From Prochlorococcus sp. AG-402-K16 (GTDB taxonomy: Bacteria; Cyanobacteriota; Cyanobacteriia; PCC-6307; Cyanobiaceae), in assembly GCA_003216795.1 (NCBI GenBank), contig QCIH01000002.1:1-64000 (forward strand): a stretch of 64,000 nucleotides of DNA, read 5' to 3'. This document shows positions 1 to 7,486 of this stretch, in pieces. The notes beneath the pieces are model-generated. The model was not told the origin of the DNA and did not search any database. It saw nothing but the letters and a program-made list of their open reading frames with translations. Both the position numbers and the translations under genes were made by a program. The stretch's first letter is position 1. Every line of letters starts with the position of its first letter.

Positions 1-182
1 AAAAAAAATTCAAATTGAGTGATTATCAATTACTTTGGTTAGTTTTCTTTAAAGGAGTATTAATAACAATAATATTTTTCAAAATTTTTTAATATTAATA
101 AAGCTCTTCTGAGAATGAAATTTTCACATGATTTGACTATATTTAATATTAGATTTCCTAATTAGTTAAATAGTTATCAGCT

Positions 183-473
183 ATGAATATTTTTGGTGTA
201 GGTTTGCCTGAAGTTACTGTAATACTTATCTTAGCTCTTTTAATTTTTGGTCCAAAAAAGCTTCCAGAATTAGGAAAACAGCTTGGTAAAACTTTGAAAA
301 GTCTTAAAAAAGCGTCGAATGAATTTCAAAATGAAATCGATCAAGTTATGAACGAAGAAGATAAAGATGAATCTCCTAAATCTATAGAAAGCAATCAAAC
401 CAATAAAATTAATCCAGAAAAAATAGATTCAGAAAACAAGAATTTTTCAAATAAAGAAAACAACAACAACTAA
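183..473 (+). CDS. tatA: Sec-independent translocase protein TatA
   Basis: 96-aa TatA/Hcf106-type component of the twin-arginine translocase, which moves folded proteins across the thylakoid or plasma membrane. The layout is typical: a short N-terminal hydrophobic helix (about residues 5-22), the FGPKKLPELG hinge, an amphipathic Lys-rich helix (to about residue 50), then a polar, acidic and Asn-rich tail that is disordered-looking. Length is normal for TatA and shorter than most TatB proteins. The 182 bases before it are very AT-rich and I see no gene in them. A hypothetical gene follows 4 bases downstream, so the two are probably co-transcribed. Confidence 0.93.
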   Translation: MNIFGVGLPEVTVILILALLIFGPKKLPELGKQLGKTLKSLKKASNEFQNEIDQVMNEEDKDESPKSIESNQTNKINPEKIDSENKNFSNKENNNN

Positions 474-477
474 TATC

Positions 478-870
478 TTGGATAGGCCCATAACCCCCAT
501 AGACGAATTTGAAAGAGCATTAGATAATGCTGCTCTTACTAAAGAAGAATATGAATTGATAGACTACATCCGTTATACAAGTGTATTTACTCAACCTAGT
601 CTTATTAAAGATTTAAAAAGGCCATCAAAACCTCCTCTTTTGTCAGTTCTATGTCAAATTTGCAGAAAAATTGGTTCGGAGATGCCAGATCATTTCAAAA
701 AAGTAATTGAGTGGTCAATTGAAATAAGTGATCACGATACAAAATGGGATGCTCATTTAATTTGCGCAGAAGCATTGAATATAGACAAAATTCCATTAAG
801 TCCTATTCATGGGAACACTTTATTTGATGTTCTTGTTGTACACAAAGAATTATTTCTTGGATTTGATTAA
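478..870 (+). CDS. Conserved hypothetical protein, 130 aa
   Basis: Starts with TTG four bases after the tatA stop; no better start is visible. The product is soluble-looking and mostly helical, with no membrane segment or signal peptide. It has two cysteines close together in the middle (LCQICRK) and ends in FLGFD. I do not recognise a characterised family. Close coupling to tatA suggests co-expression but says little about function. Codon use and composition match the neighbours, and it is closely abutted by the convergent gene that ends at 872, which supports it being real. Confidence 0.7.
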   Translation: MDRPITPIDEFERALDNAALTKEEYELIDYIRYTSVFTQPSLIKDLKRPSKPPLLSVLCQICRKIGSEMPDHFKKVIEWSIEISDHDTKWDAHLICAEALNIDKIPLSPIHGNTLFDVLVVHKELFLGFD

Positions 871-871
871 A

Positions 872-1189
872 TTAATCATCTAAAGGCACAGAATCAGTAT
901 CTATAACTTCCGAATCATCATACTTATTTATTTTATTTTCAATCCAGTTATTTATATAACTAACTAAAGGCAATGAACCTCTAAAAATAAAAATAGAAGT
1001 AGGCAAAGCGCTTAATAAACCAACTACAGGACTTTTAAAAAGTAATCTTCCGGCTTTTATGTTAAATAAAATAATAAGCGCTGAGGGGATTAATACTTTA
1101 ACTACTGTTTTGAGCGCCACAAGCCAACCGACACGATATGTCCACCATATTAAAATTACGCCAACTATATAGAGGAATAAGTATGTCAT
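872..1189 (-). CDS. Hypothetical small membrane protein, 105 aa
   Basis: Two or three hydrophobic stretches (about residues 3-20, 26-46 and 50-75) followed by a polar acidic tail. The first segment is aromatic-rich (IWWTYRVGW). It is convergent with the preceding gene, with one base between the stops. I do not recognise the family; an integral membrane protein of plasma or thylakoid membrane is the only inference that can be supported. Confidence 0.65.
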   Translation of the reverse strand: MTYLFLYIVGVILIWWTYRVGWLVALKTVVKVLIPSALIILFNIKAGRLLFKSPVVGLLSALPTSIFIFRGSLPLVSYINNWIENKINKYDDSEVIDTDSVPLDD

Positions 1190-1280
1190 AAAAATAGTAT
1201 AATGATTATCTATTTATCTTGTTCTTGCTGAGAAAAAGATTTTATAAATTTCTTTAACATCAATCAATCAAATTCTAGTA

Positions 1281-1496
1281 ATGAGTTTTTCTGAAATAAG
1301 AAAATTTTTAATTAAGATGCAATCTGATGAAGAATTAAAAAAGCAGGTTACAACATCCTCTACAGCAGATGATGTTGCCCTCATAGGTCAACGCTTAGGT
1401 TATGACTTTTCAGGAGATGATCTCTTAAGATTTAATGGACAAAAAGTTGATAAAGTTACCGTAAGAAAGGTAGATCATCCAGGTGAATACCACTAG
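1281..1496 (+). CDS. Nif11 domain protein, stand-alone
   Basis: 71-aa protein with the Nif11 pattern: an N-terminal amphipathic helix (SFSEIRKFLIKMQSDEELK), then a VALIGQRLGYDFSGDDL segment typical of the family. In cyanobacteria this domain occurs both as leader peptides of modified peptides and as short proteins of unknown role. Here there is no Gly-Gly cleavage motif followed by a Cys/Ser/Thr-rich core; the C-terminus is short and basic and ends in DHPGEYH. No lanthionine synthetase or peptidase gene is near. I therefore call it a stand-alone Nif11 protein, not a prochlorosin precursor. Confidence 0.75.
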   Translation: MSFSEIRKFLIKMQSDEELKKQVTTSSTADDVALIGQRLGYDFSGDDLLRFNGQKVDKVTVRKVDHPGEYH

Positions 1497-1497
1497 A

Positions 1498-1983
1498 TTA
1501 AGACTTAACCCATATTGCAAGCCCTCCGCCCCTGCCTCGAGCACATAACCAATTATCTTTAGTGCTAATTCCTACAAGTGAGAAAAAAGGCATTTTTTTA
1601 TCTTCTGGTTTTTTTAATTCCTTATTAAATATAGGAAAACCACTAATACTAATTTTCAATTCTTCGAAATAGAAAGCCAATAAAGGTCTAATCCCTTTTA
1701 ATTCTGCGCTACCTATAAAAGTAATATTTAATAATCCGAAATTAATTGAATTTTTTATTTCATAATTTATTTGATCCTCTTTATTTTTACTTTTCAATTC
1801 GAGTCTTGCCGACAATACTTGGAGAATCGAACTAGGTATATTTTTGATTTCATCTGACTCCTTTCCCCATACATACTTAAACTTCCATATTCCTAACAAT
1901 TCCTTATATAAAATTCCGCTACCATTTTTTTGGGAATTTTTTTCTAATATTTTTATCTCATTAATATCAGGAAAGTGTTGCAT
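1498..1983 (-). CDS. Hypothetical protein, possibly PAP/fibrillin-like, 161 aa
   Basis: Soluble protein without signal peptide or membrane segment. It contains a LLGIWKFKYVW segment near residue 30, a central beta-rich part (INFGLLNITFIGSAELKG) and a C-terminal LCARGRGGGLAIWVK. A conserved W near the start and a Gly-rich, Trp-containing end recall plastid-lipid-associated (fibrillin) proteins of cyanobacteria and plastids, but the similarity is by eye only. It is convergent with the Nif11 gene (one base between stops). Confidence 0.6.
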   Translation of the reverse strand: MQHFPDINEIKILEKNSQKNGSGILYKELLGIWKFKYVWGKESDEIKNIPSSILQVLSARLELKSKNKEDQINYEIKNSINFGLLNITFIGSAELKGIRPLLAFYFEELKISISGFPIFNKELKKPEDKKMPFFSLVGISTKDNWLCARGRGGGLAIWVKS

Positions 1984-2156
1984 ATTAGATTTTAACCTAA
2001 GAATAAAATACTAAGATAACTTCATAAAAAATGTTCTTAGTTAAAAAATCTCTCCAAAAAGATTTCTTTGTTTCAATATATTTCCAAAAAAATAATTTTT
2101 TGGCACACATAAGGAACAAGATCTCGTTAAGATGTTTACACAAAGTAACTAAATTA

Positions 2157-2267
2157 ATGGATTCTATTTCTAAAAGCCAAGGATACATACCTCTAAAAGT
2201 AGTTCCTTACATATTTTTCCTTGCTGTGTTACTAAGTATTACAACTTCAACTAACACATTTATCTAA
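2157..2267 (+). CDS. Possible 36-aa single-span membrane peptide
   Basis: Begins at an ATG at 2157 and codes for a polar head of about 12 residues (MDSISKSQGYIP), one hydrophobic stretch (about residues 14-27) and a short Thr/Ser-rich tail. The frame stays open upstream to 2031, but the upstream part looks like non-coding AT-rich sequence. Size and form match the many small thylakoid peptides of Prochlorococcus, but it is none of the named PSI, PSII or cytochrome b6f subunits I know. Uncertain. Confidence 0.33.
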   Translation: MDSISKSQGYIPLKVVPYIFFLAVLLSITTSTNTFI

Positions 2268-2306
2268 AACTCATTAGTTTTACGAGAAGAGTTAAGTAAA
2301 TATTTA

Positions 2307-3836
2307 ATGGAGAAGTATGATGTCGTAATTGTTGGGAGTGGCATAGGAGGATTATGTTGTGGTTCAATTTTAGCCTTATCTGGCAAAACAGTTCTTATAT
2401 GTGAAGCACACACCCAACCGGGAGGTGTTGCTCACAGTTTTAAAAGAAAAGGTTACACTTTCGAATCAGGTCCCTCATTGTGGAGTGGAATTGGTAAATG
2501 GCCGACAACTAATCCCCTAGGGCAAATTCTTAAATTACTTGATGAAGAAGTTGAACTATTTCAATACAAAGGTTGGCAAGTAATTGTCCCTGAAGGCAAT
2601 TTTAATCTTGATGTCGGGGAAGAACCTTTTAAACAAACAATTAAAACTTTAAGAGGTGAGAAATCTGTTAAAGAATGGGAATCATTTATTTCCGGAATAA
2701 AACCTCTCAGCCAAATAATAAATGAAATACCTTTACTCTCATTTTCTCCCGAATCAATAAATTTCTTAGATCTCATAAATTTAACCTCAAAAATTTTACC
2801 TAATATCAAGCAAATACCAAAAATCAATAAAGGCTTTGGGAATTTAGTAAATAATCATCTAGAGGATCCTTTTCTCAGAAATTGGGTTGATTTATTGAGC
2901 TTTTTGATAAGTGGTATGTCAATGCATGATACAAATACAGCTGCGATGGCTACTTTATTTAACGAATGGTTTGAACCAAATTCATACCTTGAATACCCCA
3001 AAGGAGGTAGTGAATCTATCGTAAAAGCCTTAATTAATGGATTTAAAAAAAATGGAGGAGAATTAATTCTCTCTTCGAGAGTAAATACAATTAACTTCAA
3101 TAAAAATTTAGCCACAGGTATAACTCTTAATAATGGTTCTAGTTATAGTTGTGAATCTGTTGTCACGAATACTGATGTTTGGAATTTAAAGAAGTTAATT
3201 CCAAATGAAATTTCAAAAAAATGGAATACAAAAGTTTTGAACCCTAATAAATGTGATTCTTTCCTTCATATACATCTAGGTTTTGATGCTGATGGTCTTG
3301 AAAATTTGCCAATACATGCGATACATGTTGACGAGTGGGGAAAAGGTATAACCGCAGAAAGAAATATTGCTGTATTTTCAATTCCATCTGTTTTAGATAA
3401 AAATATGGCCCCTAAAGGAAAACATGTTCTTCATGGATATACTCCCGCGAATGAACCTTGGGAAATTTGGGAAAACCTAAATCCAAAGGAATTAGAATAT
3501 AGAAATTTAAAAGAAGAAAGATGTTCAATATTCCTTAATGCAATGCGAAAATTCATCCCTGATATAGATGAAAGGATTGATTTAAAGATGCTAGGAACCC
3601 CAATCACTCATAAACAATTCACCAATACCTATTGCGGTAGTTACGGCCCTGCATTATCTGCAGCTAAAGGTCTTTTCCCAGGCTGCAAAACTCCAGTGAA
3701 AAATTTATTTACTTGCGGTGCAAGTACATTTCCAGGTATTGGAATTCCTGCTGTTTCAGCAAGTGGTGCTTACGCAGCTGAAAAAATTATTGGTAAAAAA
3801 GAATTTAAAACACTTCTTAAGAAAATAAATTTATGA
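2307..3836 (+). CDS. CrtI/CrtISO-type carotenoid desaturase or isomerase
   Basis: 509-aa FAD-dependent amine-oxidase-fold protein. The N-terminal dinucleotide-binding motif is clear (VVIVGSGIGGLCCG, about residues 5-18), followed by PGGVAHSFKRKGYTFESGPS, the substrate-side motif of bacterial phytoene desaturases and CrtISO proteins. The C-terminal FAD/carotenoid-binding signature is also present (LFTCGASTFPGIGIPAVSASGAYAAEKI, about residues 467-494). It probably isomerises or desaturates a carotenoid, or acts on a related polyprenoid. Cyanobacteria carry CrtH plus paralogues of unclear substrate, so the exact reaction cannot be told from sequence; I give no symbol. Confidence 0.8.
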   Translation: MEKYDVVIVGSGIGGLCCGSILALSGKTVLICEAHTQPGGVAHSFKRKGYTFESGPSLWSGIGKWPTTNPLGQILKLLDEEVELFQYKGWQVIVPEGNFNLDVGEEPFKQTIKTLRGEKSVKEWESFISGIKPLSQIINEIPLLSFSPESINFLDLINLTSKILPNIKQIPKINKGFGNLVNNHLEDPFLRNWVDLLSFLISGMSMHDTNTAAMATLFNEWFEPNSYLEYPKGGSESIVKALINGFKKNGGELILSSRVNTINFNKNLATGITLNNGSSYSCESVVTNTDVWNLKKLIPNEISKKWNTKVLNPNKCDSFLHIHLGFDADGLENLPIHAIHVDEWGKGITAERNIAVFSIPSVLDKNMAPKGKHVLHGYTPANEPWEIWENLNPKELEYRNLKEERCSIFLNAMRKFIPDIDERIDLKMLGTPITHKQFTNTYCGSYGPALSAAKGLFPGCKTPVKNLFTCGASTFPGIGIPAVSASGAYAAEKIIGKKEFKTLLKKINL

Positions 3837-3953
3837 ATCAAGTTCTTTTTTATAACTCTACAAATACTTAGTTAAGAAATAAGAATAAAGAAAGCAAAAA
3901 CGTTCAATGATGATAATCTTTATCTGAACATAAACTTAACTTATAGCTCTTAT

Positions 3954-4157
3954 ATGTTTTTCTTATCAGTTCCTCAAGCCTGGCATTTAGTTGGCACTTG
4001 GTCAGAACAACTTCCAAACGAGTCAAATCTTATAGGAATGGGCCAAACAGAATTAATGATGACTTTACATTCAATATTCGTTCCTCTCTTACTTGTAATT
4101 TCATATTACCTATTCAATAGACTTAATAAAAACGAATCAAAGAAAATTAAAGGATGA
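3954..4157 (+). CDS. Hypothetical membrane protein, 67 aa
   Basis: A small protein with a moderately hydrophobic N-terminus, a polar linker (GTWSEQLPNESN) and one strong membrane span (about residues 37-57, SIFVPLLLVISYYLF), ending in a Lys-rich tail consistent with a cytoplasmic C-terminus. It converges with the next gene with 11 bases between. Family not recognised; likely conserved only in picocyanobacteria. Confidence 0.55.
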   Translation: MFFLSVPQAWHLVGTWSEQLPNESNLIGMGQTELMMTLHSIFVPLLLVISYYLFNRLNKNESKKIKG

Positions 4158-4168
4158 TCGTTTTAGGT

Positions 4169-4459
4169 TTATTTAGCTGAACTTCTTCTAACTACTTTTC
4201 TGCCTGTAGAAGTATCAACTCCGCTTGAATCTTTAGTTTGTGAATTAGTTTCAACATTACCAACATCATTTTTATCCATTTCTCCACATACACCCACTAC
4301 CATGGCAGCTTGCATTTGATCTGGTAAATCTCCAATAGTTAATAAGGCCTTTAAAACTAATTGAAGTCGAGTTTGACGATCTATTTCAGGTCTTAGTTTT
4401 TTTACGGTATTCCAAAGTTCTTGGGTAACTTCTTTTAAAAGTTCTCGATCTACAGCCAA
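4169..4459 (-). CDS. Conserved hypothetical protein, 96 aa
   Basis: Residues 1-60 are a compact helical region (VDRELLKEVTQELWNTVKKL, then TRLQLVLKALLTIGDLPDQM) and look conserved, while residues 65-96 are a low-complexity Ser/Thr/Asn and Lys/Arg tail (GRKVVRRSSAK). No membrane segment. I do not recognise a characterised family. Composition is ordinary for the window. Confidence 0.6.
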   Translation of the reverse strand: MAVDRELLKEVTQELWNTVKKLRPEIDRQTRLQLVLKALLTIGDLPDQMQAAMVVGVCGEMDKNDVGNVETNSQTKDSSGVDTSTGRKVVRRSSAK

Positions 4460-4549
4460 ATTAAATCCTTCTTGTATTTCTACTAATCTAACAAAAAATT
4501 GGATCTCGTAAAATAATATTCAATAAAAAGATTGTTAGTTGATATTTTT

Positions 4550-4756
4550 CTATCCGAATACAAGTTGCATTTGTTGGTGCAATTCAACCTTCTCATGCAA
4601 AAGTTTATCTTTTTCAATCTTTTTTAGAGTAAAAGTTCTATAAAATTTTTTTTGAATCTTTATTGGAGTATTTTCAAACTTTACATTTTTGCTAATTAGA
4701 AAATTCCACTCTTTTGAATTAAAAGGGGCGTAAGGAGAAGAGGAAATCACTTTCAT
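4550..4756 (-). CDS. 68-aa protein with possible sliding-clamp-binding tail
   Basis: Small basic protein, family not recognised. Its last residues are QQMQLVFG; Q-M-Q-L-V-F fits the loose hexapeptide pattern (QLxLxL/F) used by bacterial polymerases and repair factors to bind the DNA polymerase III beta clamp, and such motifs are commonly at an extreme C-terminus. The upstream region (4773-4798) holds a perfect inverted repeat and a near match to the cyanobacterial LexA box. Together these suggest, but do not prove, a small DNA-damage-related protein. The start ATG is the first available in the frame after the regulatory region. Confidence 0.5.
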   Translation of the reverse strand: MKVISSSPYAPFNSKEWNFLISKNVKFENTPIKIQKKFYRTFTLKKIEKDKLLHEKVELHQQMQLVFG

Positions 4757-4772
4757 GTCTTAATAATACATC

Positions 4773-4798
4773 TGTACTAATAATAGTACAAATTTACT
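4773..4798 (-). promoter_or_regulatory. Inverted repeat and LexA-box-like site upstream of the 68-aa gene
   Basis: Two overlapping signals. First, TGTACTA-ataa-TAGTACA (4773-4790) is a perfect 7-bp inverted repeat. Second, AGTACAAATTTACT (4785-4798) matches RGTACNNNDGTWCB, the consensus I recall for cyanobacterial LexA, at all fixed positions but one. On the minus strand the box lies about 29-42 bases before the start codon at 4756, with a TATTAT (4764-4769 region) between them that could serve as a -10. Binding is inferred only. Confidence 0.4.
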
Positions 4799-5056
4799 AT
4801 TGTGCAACAATTACGTCGACTTTTTCTTAATTTTATTGTGTCTTTAAGAATGTATTGATTTTTTTATCTAATTTGTAGGAATTATAAGTTTGATAAATGA
4901 ATATAAGTATCATATGTAACTTATTGATCCCTTTTTTTAGTGTCTTAAAACTTTTCTTGCTTAAAAACCTCTTAAAACAGTCAATTTGTTGAAATTAACA
5001 TTGACAAGATATATTAAGTAATCCTTCCTATAAAAAGAATAATGATTTGATCAAAA

Positions 5057-5365
5057 ATGCTTCTTAGTAATGCAAAAAGACTAAAAATCCAAGGAATAAT
5101 TAAAAGAATTGCTCAAGATAAATCAATTACATTAGAAGAAAGGATATTTGTTGAGAAATTTGCACACCATAATTCGACAATTTCTCTTTGGCTGAAAAAA
5201 GCTAACAGCTTTAGAAGGAATGGTACAAAAAATGATGGGGGGATAGACAACCTCTTACAATCATTTGGGATAGATGGACTAGATAAAGAAAATCATTTCA
5301 ACCCAAATGAAGATGATATATCGGATTGGTTTGGCGGTGCTCCTGGTTGGCTAAGGAGAAGCTAG
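5057..5365 (+). CDS. Conserved hypothetical protein, 102 aa
   Basis: Soluble, mainly helical and strongly basic in the first 60 residues (AKRLKIQGIIKRIAQDK), then an acidic linker and a distinctive C-terminus DWFGGAPGWLRRS. The pattern of a basic helical head and a conserved tail suggests a small nucleic-acid- or membrane-associated protein, but I do not recognise a family. The roughly 300 bases upstream (4757-5056) hold the regulatory site for the divergent gene and otherwise nothing I can name. Confidence 0.6.
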   Translation: MLLSNAKRLKIQGIIKRIAQDKSITLEERIFVEKFAHHNSTISLWLKKANSFRRNGTKNDGGIDNLLQSFGIDGLDKENHFNPNEDDISDWFGGAPGWLRRS

Positions 5366-5638
5366 ATCAATTAATTATTCAATTTACCCAGGCTATCTTA
5401 CACAAATATATACTCATAAAAGATATAAATACCCAAAAAACCCATGGTATAAATTTAATCGGCACTAAATATTTTTTTGAAAAGGTTTTCATACTTATTT
5501 TTCTTTTAGATTATTTCTTCCTTACCGTTTTTGAAAATAGGTTTAATTGCTCTATTTATAAATTAAACAATATTCGAAACCTCAAAGATATTAAATCACT
5601 TTAAGTAGATAAACTTAATCAGCCTTAATCATCACAAT

Positions 5639-5779
5639 CTAAGCAACTTTATTTTCAATGTTCCTTGAAAAATTTACTATTTTTGCCTCATCATGGTCTG
5701 AATCATTCCAATATTTTATAAGTCTTTCTAATTCATCAATCCTTTTTTTGGCATTTGCAATTTTTTCAGTAGTTGTCAT
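5639..5779 (-). CDS. Small coiled-coil-like protein, 46 aa
   Basis: Open frame from ATG at 5779 to a stop at 5639: a charged helical peptide beginning MTTTEKIANAKKRIDELERL, then IKYWNDSDHDEAK and a short tail. Heptad-like spacing of I/L residues over positions 7-21 suggests a short coiled coil. It is too small for most gene callers. The non-random amino-acid make-up (many K/E/D, few AT-driven F/I runs) supports it. The bases between 5366 and 5638 hold no other convincing gene. Confidence 0.5.
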   Translation of the reverse strand: MTTTEKIANAKKRIDELERLIKYWNDSDHDEAKIVNFSRNIENKVA

Positions 5780-5934
5780 ATAAAATTTTTATCTATCCAA
5801 TTAATGCATGAAAAAAAAATTTTTCAATGGAAGTAACAATTTTTAGACTATAAATATTAATTTTTGGTTAATTACTTCAATAAATTATCGACCTCGATAA
5901 AATGAGTAATTATACTTAAAGAAATACTAAATTT

Positions 5935-6444
5935 ATGAAGAAATTAAATTCTTTGATTTTGAATAGTACAGTTAACTTCTTAGACTTCATATACTCTGGT
6001 AGATCTTTACAAAGATTTTGGGTTTTAGAAGTTATAGCTAGATCACCTTATTTTGCATTTCTTTCAGTTCTTCATTTTAAAGAATCCTTAGGAATTAAAA
6101 ATGAAAAAACAATGATTTTAATGAAAGAACATTTTTATCAAGCTATTAACGAAACTGAGCATCTTAAAGAAATGGAAAAAAGAGGAGGGGATAGGTTCTG
6201 GATTGATAGATTTTTTGCGAGACACCTTGTACTTGTCTATTACTGGATCATGGTTTTTTATTATTTCCTCTCCCCAGCTAATGCTTATGATGTCAACATA
6301 AAAATCGAAGAACATGCATTTGAAACTTATTCCAAATATTTAATAGATAATCCAAATGATCAAAAAATAAAAGAAATTGCTCAAGACGAATTAAATCATG
6401 TCCAAGAACTTAACGAAGCTTTGTCAATGCTTAAAACAGTTTAG
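5935..6444 (+). CDS. ptox: Plastoquinol terminal oxidase (PTOX, alternative-oxidase family)
   Basis: 169-aa di-iron carboxylate membrane-associated oxidase that passes electrons from plastoquinol to oxygen, relieving over-reduction of the photosynthetic chain. All six iron ligands of the family can be placed: Glu32 (LEVIARSPYFAF), Glu73 and His76 (NETEH), Glu125 (IEEHAFETY) and the pair Glu152/His155 (DELNH). The motif order and the segment FFARHLVLVYYWIMVFYYFLSP match plant and cyanobacterial PTOX closely. It is shorter than plant PTOX because the transit peptide and variable ends are absent. It ends by overlapping 4 bases tail-to-tail with the next gene. PTOX is known from high-light Prochlorococcus. 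Confidence 0.92.
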   Translation: MKKLNSLILNSTVNFLDFIYSGRSLQRFWVLEVIARSPYFAFLSVLHFKESLGIKNEKTMILMKEHFYQAINETEHLKEMEKRGGDRFWIDRFFARHLVLVYYWIMVFYYFLSPANAYDVNIKIEEHAFETYSKYLIDNPNDQKIKEIAQDELNHVQELNEALSMLKTV

Positions 6445-6875
6445 ATTAGTGCTGAGAAATCTATTAGCAATATTGAGAGCATCACCGAAGAAGAAATTAA
6501 TCCTAGGCTAATCATTAATGAGACATAACCTTTTTTTCTAGGCAATTTATAAAAAGATATTCCAATAATTAATATCATTAGTAGTGAGAAAAAAATTATA
6601 ATTTTTTCACTTACTAAATTGAGATGTATAACTAAATTTTTTTCTTCAAAAAATTTGAGAATTTCGGATAAAACTAATTCTTCTTCTATTTTATTAAAAT
6701 AGTCAAATGAGCTTATAAAAGCAGAACTTAATAAAGATAATGCAACCAGTGCAGTAACTGGTTTTGTTAACCTGTTAAGTGTTCTGTTAAAACTTGCCAA
6801 TAAAATAAGAATCAATAAAGAGGTTACTAAAGGTATTAAGGGTATAAGAGTTGTTGAATTTATGAAATTTCCCAC
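6441..6875 (-). CDS. Membrane protein resembling the N-terminus of NdhF, 144 aa
   Basis: Four hydrophobic helices (about residues 8-28, 38-58, 88-106, 115-143). The beginning, TTLIPLIPLVTSLLILILL followed by FNRTLNRLTKP and a second span, recalls the first two helices of NdhF/NuoL-type proton-pumping subunits of NDH-1, but the protein ends long before the antiporter core with its essential Lys and Glu residues. It may be a separate small membrane protein that derives from, or only looks like, such a subunit. Convergent with PTOX, overlapping by 4 bases. Confidence 0.6.
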   Translation of the reverse strand: MGNFINSTTLIPLIPLVTSLLILILLASFNRTLNRLTKPVTALVALSLLSSAFISSFDYFNKIEEELVLSEILKFFEEKNLVIHLNLVSEKIIIFFSLLMILIIGISFYKLPRKKGYVSLMISLGLISSSVMLSILLIDFSALI

Positions 6876-7022
6876 GGAAATAATATGTATCTAACTTAAA
6901 ATTTTATATTATTTCGACGCGTTATTTTATTAAATAAGATTTTTTAAAATCTAAAATGTAATTAGTACCTATTGCATTCTGTGTAAATTGATACCAAAAT
7001 TAAAATAGTATTGAGAAATAAA

Positions 7023-7124
7023 ATGTTAGCCATTTCTGAAATTATTATTGCAAGTGCTATATTCCTAGGAATTGTATATTGGGAAGTTAAATTCCTATAT
7101 ACCAAAACTACTGTAGCGAAATAA
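7023..7124 (+). CDS. 33-aa single-span membrane peptide
   Basis: ATG at 7023 to TAA at 7122-7124. One hydrophobic helix (about residues 3-24, SEIIIASAIFLGIVYW) is followed by a basic tail (KFLYTKTTVAK). The shape is that of the low-molecular-weight subunits of photosynthetic complexes, but it matches none of the ones I know. It sits between the NdhF-like gene and two further micro-genes in about 700 bases with no large gene. Confidence 0.45.
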   Translation: MLAISEIIIASAIFLGIVYWEVKFLYTKTTVAK

Positions 7125-7235
7125 ATTCACTCAAAACAGAAAAAAATGTAGAAAATTTAAATAAAATTTAAGAATTTAAGTTGACAAAAAAAGCTCTAAA
7201 TATGAGAGAATAAACACAAATATCAAGTTCCTCTA

Positions 7236-7373
7236 ATGAGCGAAGTCGAAAATCCTAATACTAACTCAACCCAGCAGCAACAACAGCAACAGCAACAATC
7301 CTATTCAGACAGCAAAATTAATTCTGCTGAGAGCGAGAGACTTTATCTTGAGATGAAAGAAGCTTGGCTTTAA
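7236..7373 (+). CDS. 45-aa polyglutamine-containing protein
   Basis: ATG at 7236 after a purine-poor leader; TAA at 7371-7373. Residues 13-21 are nine consecutive Gln, coded by mixed CAG and CAA codons, after an Asn/Thr/Ser-rich head. The C-terminal part (SAESERLYLEMKEAWL) is an amphipathic helix. A TTGACA at 7181-7186 could be a -35 element but no good -10 is at the right spacing. Mixed codons in the Gln run argue against simple slippage noise and for selection on protein sequence. Function unknown. Confidence 0.55.
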   Translation: MSEVENPNTNSTQQQQQQQQQSYSDSKINSAESERLYLEMKEAWL

Positions 7374-7486
7374 ATTTAATTCGTGTTTGAAATAATATTT
7401 CTTTAAATTTTTTTTTAATTTTGAAGTAACCAATACTTTTTTATTTTCTATACCCTTTAAATTTTATTTAATCGTATGATTAATTT

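Noticed and set aside
1281-1496. Prochlorosin precursor
   Set aside because: The family head matches, but no Gly-Gly cleavage site followed by Cys/Ser/Thr-rich core is present.
2031-2156. N-terminal extension of the small 36-aa frame
   Set aside because: Composition is like AT-rich noise and overlaps an opposite-strand frame of the same quality; only the part from 2157 has a membrane-peptide form.
1997-2188. Minus-strand frame of 63 codons
   Set aside because: Noise-like, with no conserved features, antisense to other weak frames.
4773-4790. The TGTACTA/TAGTACA repeat as a LexA box itself
   Set aside because: The spacing between the two GTAC halves is 8 bases, not the 4 of the LexA consensus; only the overlapping 4785-4798 site fits.
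5326-5604. 92-codon frame after the 102-aa protein
   Set aside because: It overlaps the end of a better gene, and its content is mostly F, I, K, N runs as expected of non-coding AT-rich DNA.
6441-6875. Full NDH-1 subunit NdhF
   Set aside because: Only four helices and none of the conserved Lys/Glu residues of the pumping core; far too short.
7181-7213. Promoter for the polyQ gene (TTGACA at 7181)
   Set aside because: No -10-like hexamer at 16-18 bases from it; spacing to the nearest candidates is 14 or 21.
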